Program-made: the position numbers and the translations under genes
Source of the DNA: Tissierellales bacterium
Lineage (GTDB): Bacteria; Bacillota; Clostridia; Tissierellales; Tissierellaceae
Length of the DNA: 25,450 bases
Direction: 5' to 3'
Assembly: GCA_030146705.1 (NCBI GenBank)
Contig: JASLBE010000033.1
Span: forward strand, 1 to 25,450
The notes under the pieces: generated by a model
The model's input: only the letters and a program-made list of their open reading frames with translations
What the model was told of the DNA's origin: nothing
The model's database searches: none
Shown: positions 1 through 8,601 of the stretch, in pieces
How positions within the stretch are numbered: position 1 is the stretch's first letter
How the letters are laid out: each line of letters opens with the position of its first letter

Positions 1-23
1 AAATTTAAGTAGGAGGTAGTATT

Positions 24-2747
24 ATGAAAAAAATATTAGATGTAAATAGGAAAATAGGTATAGAAGATGAAAGGAAAGAAGCTGAAGAGTTAAATATGAG
101 CCTAATTGGATATTCTGAAGCTAGTTTCCAGGACCTATATAGGGACCTAGAGAGCTCTGAAAAGGGAAAAAACCTAGACCAAGTTAAATTTGCCAGGGAA
201 AAATTTGGTGAAAACAAGGTAAGCTATAATAAGGAAGATGGGGTTTTAAAGAAACTTTTCCAGGCCTTTATTAATCCTTTTACCTTAATTTTAATAGCTT
301 TGGCCCTGGTTTCTTTATTTACAGATGTTATAAGTGTTGAAGAAATAGAGAGGGAATATACAACAGTAGTTATTATAGTTACAATGGTTATGATTTCTGG
401 AATTTTAAGGTTTGTTCAAGAAACCAGGAGTGGTAATGCAGCAGAAAAACTTTTAGAAATGATAGAAACCAATATTTCAGTAGAAAGGTTAGAAGATGGG
501 GTTGAAGAAATTCCACTAGATGAAGTAGTTGTTGGGGACCTTATCCATCTTTCTGCAGGGGATATGATACCAGCAGACTTAAGAATATTAGAAGCCAAGG
601 ACTTATTTGTAAGCCAGTCTTCTCTAACTGGGGAAAGTGAGCCTGTTGAAAAGTGGGCTAGTCTTGAAGAAAACCCTAGTAGGCAAGCTATGGAAAGAAA
701 TAATTTGGCCTTTATGGGGACTAATGTGGTTAGTGGATATGCTAGGGGGATAGTTGTTGGAACTGGAAACTCTACTTTGTTTGGGCAAATAGCCAAGAAC
801 CTAAATAAGGAAAAGGTTGTTACAAGCTTTGAAAAGGGTGTAAATTCTGTTTCCTGGGTTTTAATAAAGTTTATGCTAATTATGGTTCCAATAGTATTTT
901 TGATAAATGGATTTACCAAGGGGGACTGGTTGGCTGCCCTGTTATTTGGTATTTCTATAGCAGTTGGATTAACTCCAGAAATGCTACCAATGATAGTCAC
1001 TACGAGCTTGGCTAAGGGTGCCATTGCCATGTCTAAGGAAAAGGTAATTATAAAAAATTTAAATTCTATTCAAAACCTTGGTGCCATAGATATTTTATGT
1101 ACAGACAAGACTGGAACTTTGACTGAGGACAAGGTTAAGCTACAATTCCATATGGATATAGATGGAAATACTGATACTAGGGTTTTAAGGCATGGATTTT
1201 TAAATAGCTACTATCAAACAGGACTTAAAAACCTAATGGACCTAGCAATTATAGACAAGGCTATGGAACTAAAGGACAAGGATAAAAACTTGGAAAATAG
1301 TATGACTAGGTATAAAAAAATTGATGAAGTTCCTTTTGACTTTAATAGGAGAAGGATGAGTGTTGTTGTAGAAGATGAAACAGGTAAGACCCAAATGATA
1401 ACCAAGGGCGCTGTTGAAGAAATGTTAACAATATCTAGTTTTGTCGAATATAAGGGTGAAGTAAAGGCTCTTACTAGGGAAATGAAAAAAATTGTCCTAG
1501 ATAAGGTTAAGGAATTAAATAAAAATGGTATGAGGGTAATAGCTGTGTCCCAAAAAACCAATCCTTCACCAGTTGGAGAATTTTCAGTAGATGATGAAAA
1601 AGATATGGTCCTACTAGGCTACTTGGCATTTTTAGATCCAGCTAAGGAAAGTGCCATAGACGCTATTAAGGCGCTTAAGGACTATGGTGTAAATGTAAAA
1701 ATTTTAACTGGAGATAATGAAGAGGTTACAAAAAGTGTTTGTAGGCAAGTAGGAATAAAGTTTAATAGGGTTTACCTAGGGTCAGAAATACAAGATATGT
1801 CTGATGAAGACTTGGCTAGGATTGCTGAAAGGGAAAATGTTTTTGCCAAACTATCCCCTAGTCAAAAGTCTAGAATAATAAAAGTCTTAAGAGAAAATGG
1901 ACACTCAGTAGGATATATGGGAGATGGAATAAACGATGCAGTTGCCCTAGAGGTTTCTGATGTTGGCATATCTGTTGATAATGCAGTGGATATAGCCAAA
2001 GAATCAGCAGATGTAATCTTGCTTGAAAAGGATTTAATGGTCCTAGAAAGTGGAATAATTGAAGGTAGGAAGACTTATGCCAATATGATAAAATATATAA
2101 AAATGACAGCGTCTTCCAACTTTGGAAATGTATTCTCTGTTTTAATTGCCAGTGCATTTTTACCATTTTTACCAATGGCTTCTCTACACTTGATCTTGCT
2201 TAACTTAATTTATGATATATCTTGTACAGCAATACCATGGGACAATGTAGATGAGGAATTTTTAAAAGTGCCTAGGGAATGGGACGCAAGTTCAGTTGCT
2301 AAGTTTATGCTTTGGATTGGGCCTACAAGTTCAGTTTTTGATGTTACAACTTATATATTAATGTACTTTATAATAGCACCTATGTTTACAGGTGGACTTC
2401 TTTACCACCAACTAACAGACCCTAAGATGATGGCCTTATATGTGGCGGTTTTCCAAGCTGGATGGTTTGTAGAATCTATGTGGAGTCAAACTTTAGTTAT
2501 CCATATGATTAGGACTCCTAAGATACCATTTTTACAAAGTAATGCATCTTGGCAACTAACCCTATTAACCTTTACAGGAATAGGAATTTTAACAGCAATA
2601 CCATTTACTAGTTTTGGTTTATCAATAGGACTTGCACCACTTCCAAAGATATACTTCTTATATTTGGGAATTACAATAGTCCTATATATGGTTTTAGCAA
2701 CACTAGTGAAAAAATTATATATAAAGAGGTATGGTGAGCTTTTATAG
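24..2747 (+). CDS. mgtA: Magnesium-transporting P-type ATPase (MgtA type)
   Basis: This is a full-length (907 aa) type III P-type ATPase that would import Mg2+ across the cytoplasmic membrane using ATP. The order of parts is typical: an N-terminal cation-ATPase domain, a first membrane pair near residues 75-130, the actuator domain with the TGES motif, then PEMLPMIVT in membrane segment 4. The phosphorylation motif DKTGTLT has its aspartate at about residue 361. The TGDN motif lies at about 562-565 and GDGINDA at about 633-639, followed by the hydrophobic C-terminal half. The ATG start is preceded at good spacing by AGGAGGTAG (11-19). The promoter and any leader, such as a magnesium-sensing element, lie outside the window. 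The MgtA assignment rests on overall resemblance and the PEMLPM segment. A related divalent-cation specificity is possible but less likely. Confidence 0.93.
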   Translation: MKKILDVNRKIGIEDERKEAEELNMSLIGYSEASFQDLYRDLESSEKGKNLDQVKFAREKFGENKVSYNKEDGVLKKLFQAFINPFTLILIALALVSLFTDVISVEEIEREYTTVVIIVTMVMISGILRFVQETRSGNAAEKLLEMIETNISVERLEDGVEEIPLDEVVVGDLIHLSAGDMIPADLRILEAKDLFVSQSSLTGESEPVEKWASLEENPSRQAMERNNLAFMGTNVVSGYARGIVVGTGNSTLFGQIAKNLNKEKVVTSFEKGVNSVSWVLIKFMLIMVPIVFLINGFTKGDWLAALLFGISIAVGLTPEMLPMIVTTSLAKGAIAMSKEKVIIKNLNSIQNLGAIDILCTDKTGTLTEDKVKLQFHMDIDGNTDTRVLRHGFLNSYYQTGLKNLMDLAIIDKAMELKDKDKNLENSMTRYKKIDEVPFDFNRRRMSVVVEDETGKTQMITKGAVEEMLTISSFVEYKGEVKALTREMKKIVLDKVKELNKNGMRVIAVSQKTNPSPVGEFSVDDEKDMVLLGYLAFLDPAKESAIDAIKALKDYGVNVKILTGDNEEVTKSVCRQVGIKFNRVYLGSEIQDMSDEDLARIAERENVFAKLSPSQKSRIIKVLRENGHSVGYMGDGINDAVALEVSDVGISVDNAVDIAKESADVILLEKDLMVLESGIIEGRKTYANMIKYIKMTASSNFGNVFSVLIASAFLPFLPMASLHLILLNLIYDISCTAIPWDNVDEEFLKVPREWDASSVAKFMLWIGPTSSVFDVTTYILMYFIIAPMFTGGLLYHQLTDPKMMALYVAVFQAGWFVESMWSQTLVIHMIRTPKIPFLQSNASWQLTLLTFTGIGILTAIPFTSFGLSIGLAPLPKIYFLYLGITIVLYMVLATLVKKLYIKRYGELL

Positions 2748-2780
2748 TTGACCTACTTTAAGTGAAAATTAGGAGGTAGT

Positions 2781-3338
2781 ATGGACCAGGATAAGGAACT
2801 TGTAGTAATAAATTATATTTATATTTTTATAATAATGTCAGTCATTGGCTGGCTATATGAGATGTCATTATTTTTTGTTTACGGGACAGTTGCTCATATG
2901 TATAATAGGGGGCTTTTACTAGGCCCCTACCTCCCAATATATGGTTTTGGAGGTTTGCTTATTACTAGGCTTATAGTCCCAATTAAGGAAAAATTAGAGG
3001 GGGGAAATTATAATAAACTCCTAATAGGGTTGCTTGTGCTTTTGGCTACTATGGCCTTAACTAGTCTAGTAGAACTATTAGCCAGCTACCTAATAGAAAT
3101 TTTTAACCTGCCAAAACTTTGGGACTATAGTAAGTATAATTATAATTTTCAAGGTAGGATAAGTTTAAACCACAGTATTAGGTTTGGTCTAGGAGGTTTA
3201 GTTTTTATTTACCTAATAAAACCCTTATTAGAAAAAGTTTTAGGAAAAACCAGGACTAGGGAAAAAGGAATTTTTGGAATTCTAATGGTTTTACTAATAG
3301 CATTAGATTTTATCTATAGCCTTGCTTTTAGGTATTAG
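2781..3338 (+). CDS. CmpB-family putative ABC-transporter-type membrane protein
   Basis: This 185-aa protein is almost wholly hydrophobic, with about five membrane-spanning stretches separated by short polar loops. The N-terminal part, with GWLYE around residue 25 and the NRGLLLGPYLPIYGFGG region around 42-57, is characteristic of the CmpB (putative ABC-transporter type IV) family common in Firmicutes. The biochemical function of that family is not established, and no ATPase partner is adjacent. The gene follows mgtA by 33 bases with its own AGGAGGTAG ribosome-binding site, so it may be co-transcribed with mgtA. Family assignment is fairly secure; a role in cation transport is only suggested by position. 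Confidence 0.75.
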   Translation: MDQDKELVVINYIYIFIIMSVIGWLYEMSLFFVYGTVAHMYNRGLLLGPYLPIYGFGGLLITRLIVPIKEKLEGGNYNKLLIGLLVLLATMALTSLVELLASYLIEIFNLPKLWDYSKYNYNFQGRISLNHSIRFGLGGLVFIYLIKPLLEKVLGKTRTREKGIFGILMVLLIALDFIYSLAFRY

Positions 3339-3351
3339 GCAAGAAAACTTT

Positions 3352-3389
3352 AAGTCTTTAGAAAAACCACTACTTATATCCTAAGACTT
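3352..3389 (+). terminator. Weak hairpin after the mgtA-cmpB pair
   Basis: An AAGTCTT/AAGACTT inverted repeat, extended by two more pairs across a one-base bulge, encloses a loop of about 19 bases just after the CmpB gene. There is no U-tract, so it would be a poor intrinsic terminator. It may only attenuate transcription or be coincidental. Confidence 0.25.
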
Positions 3390-3393
3390 ATTA

Positions 3394-3399
3394 TATAAT
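3394..3399 (+). promoter_or_regulatory. Candidate -10 box for the RNA helicase gene
   Basis: A perfect TATAAT lies 33 bases upstream of the TTG start at 3432. The sequence 17 bases further upstream is a poor -35 match, so the call rests on the -10 hexamer and its position after the preceding hairpin. Confidence 0.4.
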
Positions 3400-3431
3400 G
3401 TTAGTAATGCTTATAAGAAAGATGTGATAAA

Positions 3432-4871
3432 TTGAATAGTAGTTTTAAAGAATTGGGACTTAAGGAAGAATTGTTAAAAACCATTGATTTACTAGGTTAT
3501 AAAAATTTAACAGAGGTGCAGGCCTTAAGTATTCCAAGCATATTAAAGGGGCAAGATTTAGTAGTAAAGTCACAGACAGGGAGTGGAAAAACAGCAAGTT
3601 TTGCCATACCAATTTGTGAGAAGATTTATTGGGATGAAAGATATCCCCAGGCCTTGGTAGTTGTACCAACAAGAGAGTTGGCCATCCAGGTAAGGGAAGA
3701 GTTTTTTAACCTAGGTAGGTTTTTAAGGTTAAAGGTTACAGAAATATATGGTAAGTCTCCTTATGGAAGGCAGACTAGAGAACTAAAAGAAAGGTGCCAC
3801 ATAGTTGTTGGTACACCAGGTAGGATAATAGACCATATAGAAAGGGGCAATTTAAAGACAAGTAAGATTAAATACCTAGTCTTAGATGAGGCAGATGAAA
3901 TGTTAAATATGGGTTTTTTAGACCAGGTAGAAACAATTATGGAAAGCTTAAATGCTACTAGGACCAGCTTATTATTTTCTGCTACAATGCCAGAAGATAT
4001 AAAAGAGCTATCCTTAAAATATATGAAAGATCCTAACTATATAGAGATAGAGTCTACTAATAATAATTTTAAGAGGATTAGGCAGGCCAGGTATAATATT
4101 CAATCTAAGGACAAGCTAGAGGCCCTTAAAAATATTACAGTTGTTGAAAATCCTAGTAATGCAATTATATTTTGCAATACTAGGGATGAAGTAGACCTAG
4201 TCTATAGGGACCTAAAGAAAAATAAGTATTCTGTAGGGAAGATACATGGTGGAATGGAGCAAAAGAAAAGAACTAGTGTAATGGAAGAATTTAAACTAGG
4301 GGAATTTAGGTATCTTATTGCTACAGATGTGGCTGCAAGAGGAATAGATGTTGAGGATATAAGCCATGTAATAAACTATGATATTCCTAAAGAGGAAGAA
4401 CCTTATATCCATAGGATCGGAAGGACAGGTAGGAAGGGTAAGGAGGGTGTTGCCTTAAGCCTTCATAATAATTATGAAGAGAAGTATATCCGCTATATAG
4501 AAAACTATACCAAGGAAAAAATAGACCTACTAGACCTGCCTAGCAAGCTTGAGGTTAATGAAAAGATAAACAAGTTTAAGGATAGAATGATGGAAGAAAG
4601 GGAGATTTTTCAAAAGGCTGATGACCTAAATGAGGGAATATTAAAACTCCATATAAATGCTGGAAAGAAGACAAAAATGAGGGCTGGAGATATTGTTGGA
4701 GCCCTTTGTAGTATAGAGGGTATTAGTGGAGAGGACATAGGGGTAATAAATATTATAGATATTTCTTCCTTTGTAGAAATCTTAAATAATAAGGGAGACT
4801 ATGTTTACAAGGAACTTCAAAATACAAAGATTAAGGGAAGGATTAGGACAGTAAGTAAGGCTAGGAGATAG
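3432..4871 (+). CDS. dbpA: DEAD-box RNA helicase with DbpA-type C-terminal domain
   Basis: This 479-aa ATP-dependent RNA helicase has the family motifs in order. A Q-motif region precedes TGSGKT (about 49-54, ATP binding), PTREL and GTPGR (RNA contact). Then come DEAD at about 152-155 (catalysis), SAT at about 183-185, and the second RecA-like domain with ARGID and HRIGRTGRKG. Residues from about 405 to the end (around MRAGDIVGALC and KIKGRIRTV) match the DbpA RNA-binding domain, which in DbpA/YxiN targets 23S rRNA during ribosome assembly. The start is a TTG because the upstream in-frame ATG at 3422 runs straight into a stop. The ribosome-binding site is weak. The small gene that follows is 8 bases away and likely co-transcribed. 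CshA-like roles in mRNA decay cannot be excluded, but the C-terminal domain favours DbpA. Confidence 0.88.
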   Translation: MNSSFKELGLKEELLKTIDLLGYKNLTEVQALSIPSILKGQDLVVKSQTGSGKTASFAIPICEKIYWDERYPQALVVVPTRELAIQVREEFFNLGRFLRLKVTEIYGKSPYGRQTRELKERCHIVVGTPGRIIDHIERGNLKTSKIKYLVLDEADEMLNMGFLDQVETIMESLNATRTSLLFSATMPEDIKELSLKYMKDPNYIEIESTNNNFKRIRQARYNIQSKDKLEALKNITVVENPSNAIIFCNTRDEVDLVYRDLKKNKYSVGKIHGGMEQKKRTSVMEEFKLGEFRYLIATDVAARGIDVEDISHVINYDIPKEEEPYIHRIGRTGRKGKEGVALSLHNNYEEKYIRYIENYTKEKIDLLDLPSKLEVNEKINKFKDRMMEEREIFQKADDLNEGILKLHINAGKKTKMRAGDIVGALCSIEGISGEDIGVINIIDISSFVEILNNKGDYVYKELQNTKIKGRIRTVSKARR

Positions 4872-4879
4872 GAGGCTAT

Positions 4880-5353
4880 ATGAGAAATTTAATAATGATA
4901 TTAATTTTAGGCATATCTATTTATATGATTATTGGAACAGTTAAGGCTAGGAATAAAATATTAATAGGGAGTAAGTCTGCTAGGGTTAGTAATTTATTTG
5001 TTTTTTGTATTGTAGTCTTATTTTATGTTTTGGCCTATAGGCTTTATTTAAAAATTAATGATATAACAGTTTATTTGCTTACAACTGCCCTTAGTATATA
5101 CTTTTACCTAAGTATTACAAGCTCAGGCCTATCTAAGGATGGCATAGTTTATTTAACCAGTGGTAAGAGTTTAAATGCTGTTCAAGAAGTGGCCTATGAT
5201 GAGTTTAGGATTATAGAATATAGGGAAGGTCAAGACATAGAAATATATGGGCAAAATAAATATGGCTATATAAATATGAAGTTTGACCTTGAGAATAGGG
5301 AAGAAATCCTAGGTCTTTTAAGGGATAAAAAAGCATTTAGATTAAAAATCTAA
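4880..5353 (+). CDS. Small membrane protein of unknown function
   Basis: This 157-aa protein begins with an uncleaved-looking hydrophobic helix (about 3-20), followed by a second and third membrane stretch (about 35-55 and 63-80). A polar, probably cytoplasmic C-terminal domain of about 70 residues ends the protein. I do not recognise the family with confidence; it resembles small DUF-type membrane proteins of Firmicutes. The AGGAGG site at its start overlaps the stop of the helicase gene, so the two are probably translated from one mRNA. Its last codons lie inside the stem of the terminator at 5327-5363, so the C-terminal residues KAFRLKI are encoded by the hairpin itself. Confidence 0.7.
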   Translation: MRNLIMILILGISIYMIIGTVKARNKILIGSKSARVSNLFVFCIVVLFYVLAYRLYLKINDITVYLLTTALSIYFYLSITSSGLSKDGIVYLTSGKSLNAVQEVAYDEFRIIEYREGQDIEIYGQNKYGYINMKFDLENREEILGLLRDKKAFRLKI

Positions 5354-5365
5354 ATGCTTTTTTTT
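5327..5365. terminator. Bidirectional intrinsic terminator
   Basis: A perfect 17-bp inverted repeat (5327-5343 pairs with 5347-5363) has a three-base loop. A-rich and T-rich flanks allow termination in both directions. It serves the convergent genes at 4880-5353 and 5364-7568 and overlaps the end of the plus-strand coding sequence. Confidence 0.9.
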
Positions 5366-7568
5366 ATTTGATATTATTTATTAGGACACCAAGGGGAATA
5401 AATACATAGTAGAGTATAATTCCAGCTGCAATGGTGCCAGTATCATTAAACATAAATATAAATAAGGATCCTAGTAGGATAGTTAAGAAGCCTTTAAATA
5501 AAATTTTATTTTTTTCCTGTAAATTTTTAATAAGACTTCTTTTAAAAAAGTATAGGTAGGCCAATAAACCTAATTGTAAAAATAAGACTATATTCCAAGA
5601 AGCGTGGGCTATATTCCAAAACACCTGCCTAAGCTTAATATCTATAATTTCAAAAAGTTTGCTGTAGCCTCCAGTAGTAAGGGCAATAATGGCCTTACCA
5701 GCGTGGGTAGGATTTGGGTTAAATATGGCGTCTAAACTAGCCAGGGCTAGGATACCACAAACTACTATAAATCCTAAGCTTATAAGTTTTTTAAAAGAAA
5801 ACTTTTTATCAAAAATTAATAAAAGAGCAAGGAAGAACACAAAAAGTGCTGACAGGGTACCACCCATATTAGCTCCTATTAATGGACTTAAACCTATTAT
5901 TATGGCCAGTAGAAAAACACTAGTAATTAAGGCCATTATGTTTTTAGGGATTTTTCTTTCCTGGAAGAAAATAAAGAGTCCTAAAATTGTACTTCCTAGT
6001 AAAATCCCCATATAGTCGTTACCTATACCATAAAACCTACCACCTGCTATTGCATCAGATCCTAGGGGAGAAACTATCATAAGTTCTTGGATTAAGTAGC
6101 CATCAATTAGTAAAAAAATACTGGTTAAGATGGCTAAAATACTTATGGATTTTAAGCTAGACTTAGAAAGTTTATTTACTATAAAGCCTAGGATAAAACT
6201 AGCCAAGAAAACAAATAAAATATCTAAGACTATATTTTTGTAGCCAATAATACCAACCAGCATTAGGTTAATAGGGGCTGCAAAAATTGTAAGAGCAAGG
6301 TATTTTAAAATTTTATTAGGCAGTCTTTTAAAGCCTGTAAATTTATTTATATAAAGACCTAGTAGGGTAACCACAATTAAACCTATTAGTCCCCAGTGAA
6401 AGACCTTCCTATTTTTCCTAATATAAATAAAGGACTTCTCCATATTTAGAAGATTTTCCCTAGGATTAGCATCCTCTAATACTTCAATCCTGGACCCAAT
6501 AAAGGACTTATCCTTAATTCCAAAATATTCTAAAATTGTAGGGGCAAGGTCAAAATTAGCCACCAGGCCTTTTCTTCTAGTAGTTGAAGAAGTAAGTAGG
6601 CTACTTGGGAAATTTTTATCCCCAATAATTATAGGAGTTAGGGAAAAGTTTCCATCACTAACCATATTTTTACTAGGATTTGGAGAAATAACCATAAACA
6701 TAGTATTCTCTTCATCAAGCAAATTTGAAATATCCCCTATTAAACTAGTGGCATTAGCCACTACCCTTTGCCTATTATTTACCCTGGCTTCATCACTAGC
6801 CAGCCTATCATTTTTTTGCCCCCTAGAATTATCGCCATAGTCTATAAATAAGATATCAACCTTAGGAATTATCCTTTCTACTTCCTTTAAAATTTTATCA
6901 TTATCTAGCCTAAGACCACCAAGATAATTAGGATCTTTAACTAAAAGGTCATTAGAAATGTAGCCATAGGGAATGTTGCCAAATTCATCCATAGCCAGCA
7001 TAGTAAATTCACGGCTAGGACCAGTTACATCAGAATTACCAATAGCCCCAATTACAAGGTCATTTTCACGGGCAATTTTTCCAAGTAAGCCAACTTGGTT
7101 ATTTGGAGTAACATCTTTTGCCACCCTTGTAATATCCTCTATAGCAAGATTTAAAACTTCGCCACCTGGACTAGACTTATTGGTATAGGTTTTATAGAAG
7201 TCTTCCATCGAAACACTTGCATCCAGGTCTTCATTTTGTGAAATATTATATTTATCAGTCCTATTAAAGGCCAGGTTCCCTTGGCTTGAAGCAAGGGTCC
7301 TAACCCCCATACCCAGTGATAAGTAAGAACTTCCAAGATTATTTACGCTAGACTTGGCCTTAATATTCATAAGGCCCATAGCTGGATCTTTACCATATTT
7401 GGTTTTTATAAGTGGATTTTCAATATCTTCTAGACCTGTTTCATCTAAGATTAGTACTATAACTTTTTTATTAGCTTGTCCGTAAGATATCTCTGGAATA
7501 AGAGAGAATATTATTACTATAAATAATAAAATAGCTAGACTAGTTTGTATTTTTTTTGAACCTATCAA
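5364..7568 (-). CDS. Membrane protein with alkaline-phosphatase-like extracytoplasmic domain
   Basis: This 734-aa protein begins with a signal-peptide-like hydrophobic stretch (about 8-28). A soluble domain of about 350 residues follows, then from about residue 390 a C-terminal half with roughly nine or ten membrane segments. The soluble part has the layout of the alkaline phosphatase/sulfatase superfamily. VIVLILDET (metal-binding Asp at about 42) lies near the start, LFIDYGD is in the middle, and NFDLAPTILEYFGI closes the domain. Such proteins usually act on phospho- or sulfo-substrates outside the membrane, often in envelope polymers. The substrate here is unknown, and not all catalytic residues can be matched by eye. 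The start is TTG, supported by AAGGAGGAA eight bases upstream and no better ATG. It is a single-gene unit with its own promoter. Confidence 0.75.
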   Translation of the reverse strand: MIGSKKIQTSLAILLFIVIIFSLIPEISYGQANKKVIVLILDETGLEDIENPLIKTKYGKDPAMGLMNIKAKSSVNNLGSSYLSLGMGVRTLASSQGNLAFNRTDKYNISQNEDLDASVSMEDFYKTYTNKSSPGGEVLNLAIEDITRVAKDVTPNNQVGLLGKIARENDLVIGAIGNSDVTGPSREFTMLAMDEFGNIPYGYISNDLLVKDPNYLGGLRLDNDKILKEVERIIPKVDILFIDYGDNSRGQKNDRLASDEARVNNRQRVVANATSLIGDISNLLDEENTMFMVISPNPSKNMVSDGNFSLTPIIIGDKNFPSSLLTSSTTRRKGLVANFDLAPTILEYFGIKDKSFIGSRIEVLEDANPRENLLNMEKSFIYIRKNRKVFHWGLIGLIVVTLLGLYINKFTGFKRLPNKILKYLALTIFAAPINLMLVGIIGYKNIVLDILFVFLASFILGFIVNKLSKSSLKSISILAILTSIFLLIDGYLIQELMIVSPLGSDAIAGGRFYGIGNDYMGILLGSTILGLFIFFQERKIPKNIMALITSVFLLAIIIGLSPLIGANMGGTLSALFVFFLALLLIFDKKFSFKKLISLGFIVVCGILALASLDAIFNPNPTHAGKAIIALTTGGYSKLFEIIDIKLRQVFWNIAHASWNIVLFLQLGLLAYLYFFKRSLIKNLQEKNKILFKGFLTILLGSLFIFMFNDTGTIAAGIILYYVFIPLGVLINNIK

Positions 7569-7598
7569 TTATTATTCCTCCTTAAGTTTTGTAAATAC

Positions 7599-7607
7599 AT
7601 TTTACCA
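7599..7607 (-). promoter_or_regulatory. Extended -10 promoter for the AP-like membrane protein gene
   Basis: Read on the minus strand this is TGGTAAAAT, an extended -10 (TGn plus TAAAAT). It lies about 31 bases upstream of the TTG start, leaving a short leader that holds the AAGGAGG site. No good -35 is seen, as is allowed for extended -10 promoters. Confidence 0.5.
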
Positions 7608-7646
7608 TAGTTTGCTGGATAAATTATAGGAATATAAAAAAGCAAA

Positions 7647-7676
7647 AAAATATCCTGATATTTATCAAGATATTTT
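7647..7676. repeat. Long imperfect inverted repeat in a divergent intergenic region
   Basis: AAAATATC pairs with GATATTTT, and inside it TGATA pairs with TATCA, with a single C/A mismatch between the two stem parts. It sits between the divergent promoters of the genes at 5364-7568 and 7832-8509. It could be an operator or a hairpin. On the minus strand it is followed by a run of T, but no minus-strand gene ends there. Confidence 0.5.
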
Positions 7677-7728
7677 AAACAACCTATTTAATCTAGTAGT
7701 ATATTAGCATAAAAGACTATAAGTTTCA

Positions 7729-7746
7729 ACTTTATAAATATAAAGT
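7729..7746. promoter_or_regulatory. Perfect 8-bp palindrome, possible operator
   Basis: ACTTTATA and TATAAAGT flank an AA centre, giving an 18-bp symmetrical site. It is about 55 bases upstream of the -10 of the gene at 7832. The size suits a dimeric regulator, but the region is very AT-rich and chance symmetry is possible. Confidence 0.3.
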
Positions 7747-7800
7747 AGCCAGTTATTTTACTCCTAATAGTTGCATAATTATGATTAATTTGTTAAAAAG

Positions 7801-7809
7801 TGCTATAAT
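7801..7809 (+). promoter_or_regulatory. Extended -10 promoter for the gene at 7832
   Basis: TGCTATAAT is a perfect extended -10 box. Transcription would begin near 7816, just before the GGAGGTAG site at 7822-7829. This rules out an upstream start at 7781, which would lie ahead of the promoter. Confidence 0.65.
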
Positions 7810-7831
7810 AAAATTGTACACGGAGGTAGAT

Positions 7832-8509
7832 ATGAACAGATTAAAAATTGCACTTTTGGGACCTAGAACTAATAATAAACTTAAGATTTTAAATAAGTTA
7901 ACCAATATGGACCTATTTATTAGGGACAATTATGAGGGTTATTATTCAAATATACTAGACTTTACAATAATATATGACCTTAGTGAAGAATATAGGGAAA
8001 TAGGTTTTAGAAATTATAAGCCAGTAGCTGGAGACGGTACTTTTGATATAATTAAGGCTAGGAGTATGGAGTCTCTAGATTTTCTATATAGTAAGAAATT
8101 TATAAGGGAAAGCAGGGAAATAACAGTTGAACTGCCCCTAAGAAAGGACCTAATATTTGAAAATAATATAGTTAATAGGATAGAAATAATAGATAACAGG
8201 GGGTTTTTAACGGAACATAATGTCTTGGATATAAGTAATATAAATAGGAAAAACACCAAGGAATACAAGGTAGATGTTATCCTATTCTCCTTACATGATT
8301 ACATTAGTTGGCCAGATTATTTTTCTATAATGCTTTATAATAGAAGGTTTAGAAATGGATTAAGTCCATATTTTAGCCTAATAGATGAACAGCTTAAGTT
8401 TACTAACTATGAAAAGCTGGAGATGAAAAATAGGGTCTTTATTAGGGAAAGGATATTAAAAGATTTAAAGATGGAACTTATGGGGTATATGGTTTGGAAG
8501 AACTTATAA
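7832..8509 (+). CDS. Unrecognised protein with degenerate GTPase-like motifs
   Basis: I chose the ATG at 7832 (225 aa) rather than 7781 because it follows GGAGGTAG at correct spacing and lies downstream of the extended -10 box. I do not recognise the family. The beginning, IALLGPRTNNKLKIL (about 7-20), has the position and flavour of a Walker A loop (GxxxxGK) with the second glycine replaced by asparagine. IEIIDNRGF (about 118-125) resembles a DxxG switch motif after a beta strand. VDVILFSLHD (about 148-157) resembles the next strand of dynamin-like or small GTPases. No signal peptide or membrane segment is visible, and the C-terminal part is basic and probably helical. A defunct or divergent GTPase fold is an inference only. 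It appears to be transcribed alone, ahead of the MarR gene. Confidence 0.65.
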   Translation: MNRLKIALLGPRTNNKLKILNKLTNMDLFIRDNYEGYYSNILDFTIIYDLSEEYREIGFRNYKPVAGDGTFDIIKARSMESLDFLYSKKFIRESREITVELPLRKDLIFENNIVNRIEIIDNRGFLTEHNVLDISNINRKNTKEYKVDVILFSLHDYISWPDYFSIMLYNRRFRNGLSPYFSLIDEQLKFTNYEKLEMKNRVFIRERILKDLKMELMGYMVWKNL

Positions 8510-8601
8510 AACTAATTGCTTTTAAATTAGTATTAAATTATAGGCTTAGGCAAGAAATTTAATTTTTACTATTAAATAAATATAAAATATAGGAGATGGA
8601 T

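Noticed and set aside
416..1030. Long minus-strand open frame opposite mgtA, and similar antisense frames opposite other genes
   Set aside because: They lie fully opposite clearly conserved genes, have no ribosome-binding sites of their own, and read as low-complexity mirror translations.
7781..7831. Upstream ATG at 7781 as start of the unknown gene
   Set aside because: The extended -10 box TGCTATAAT lies inside this stretch, and the strong ribosome-binding site serves the ATG at 7832.
8511..8531. ACTAATT/AATTAGT hairpin after the gene at 7832 as terminator or MarR operator
   Set aside because: Only seven A/T-rich pairs, no U-tract, and no second copy near the regulated candidates, so neither role can be supported.
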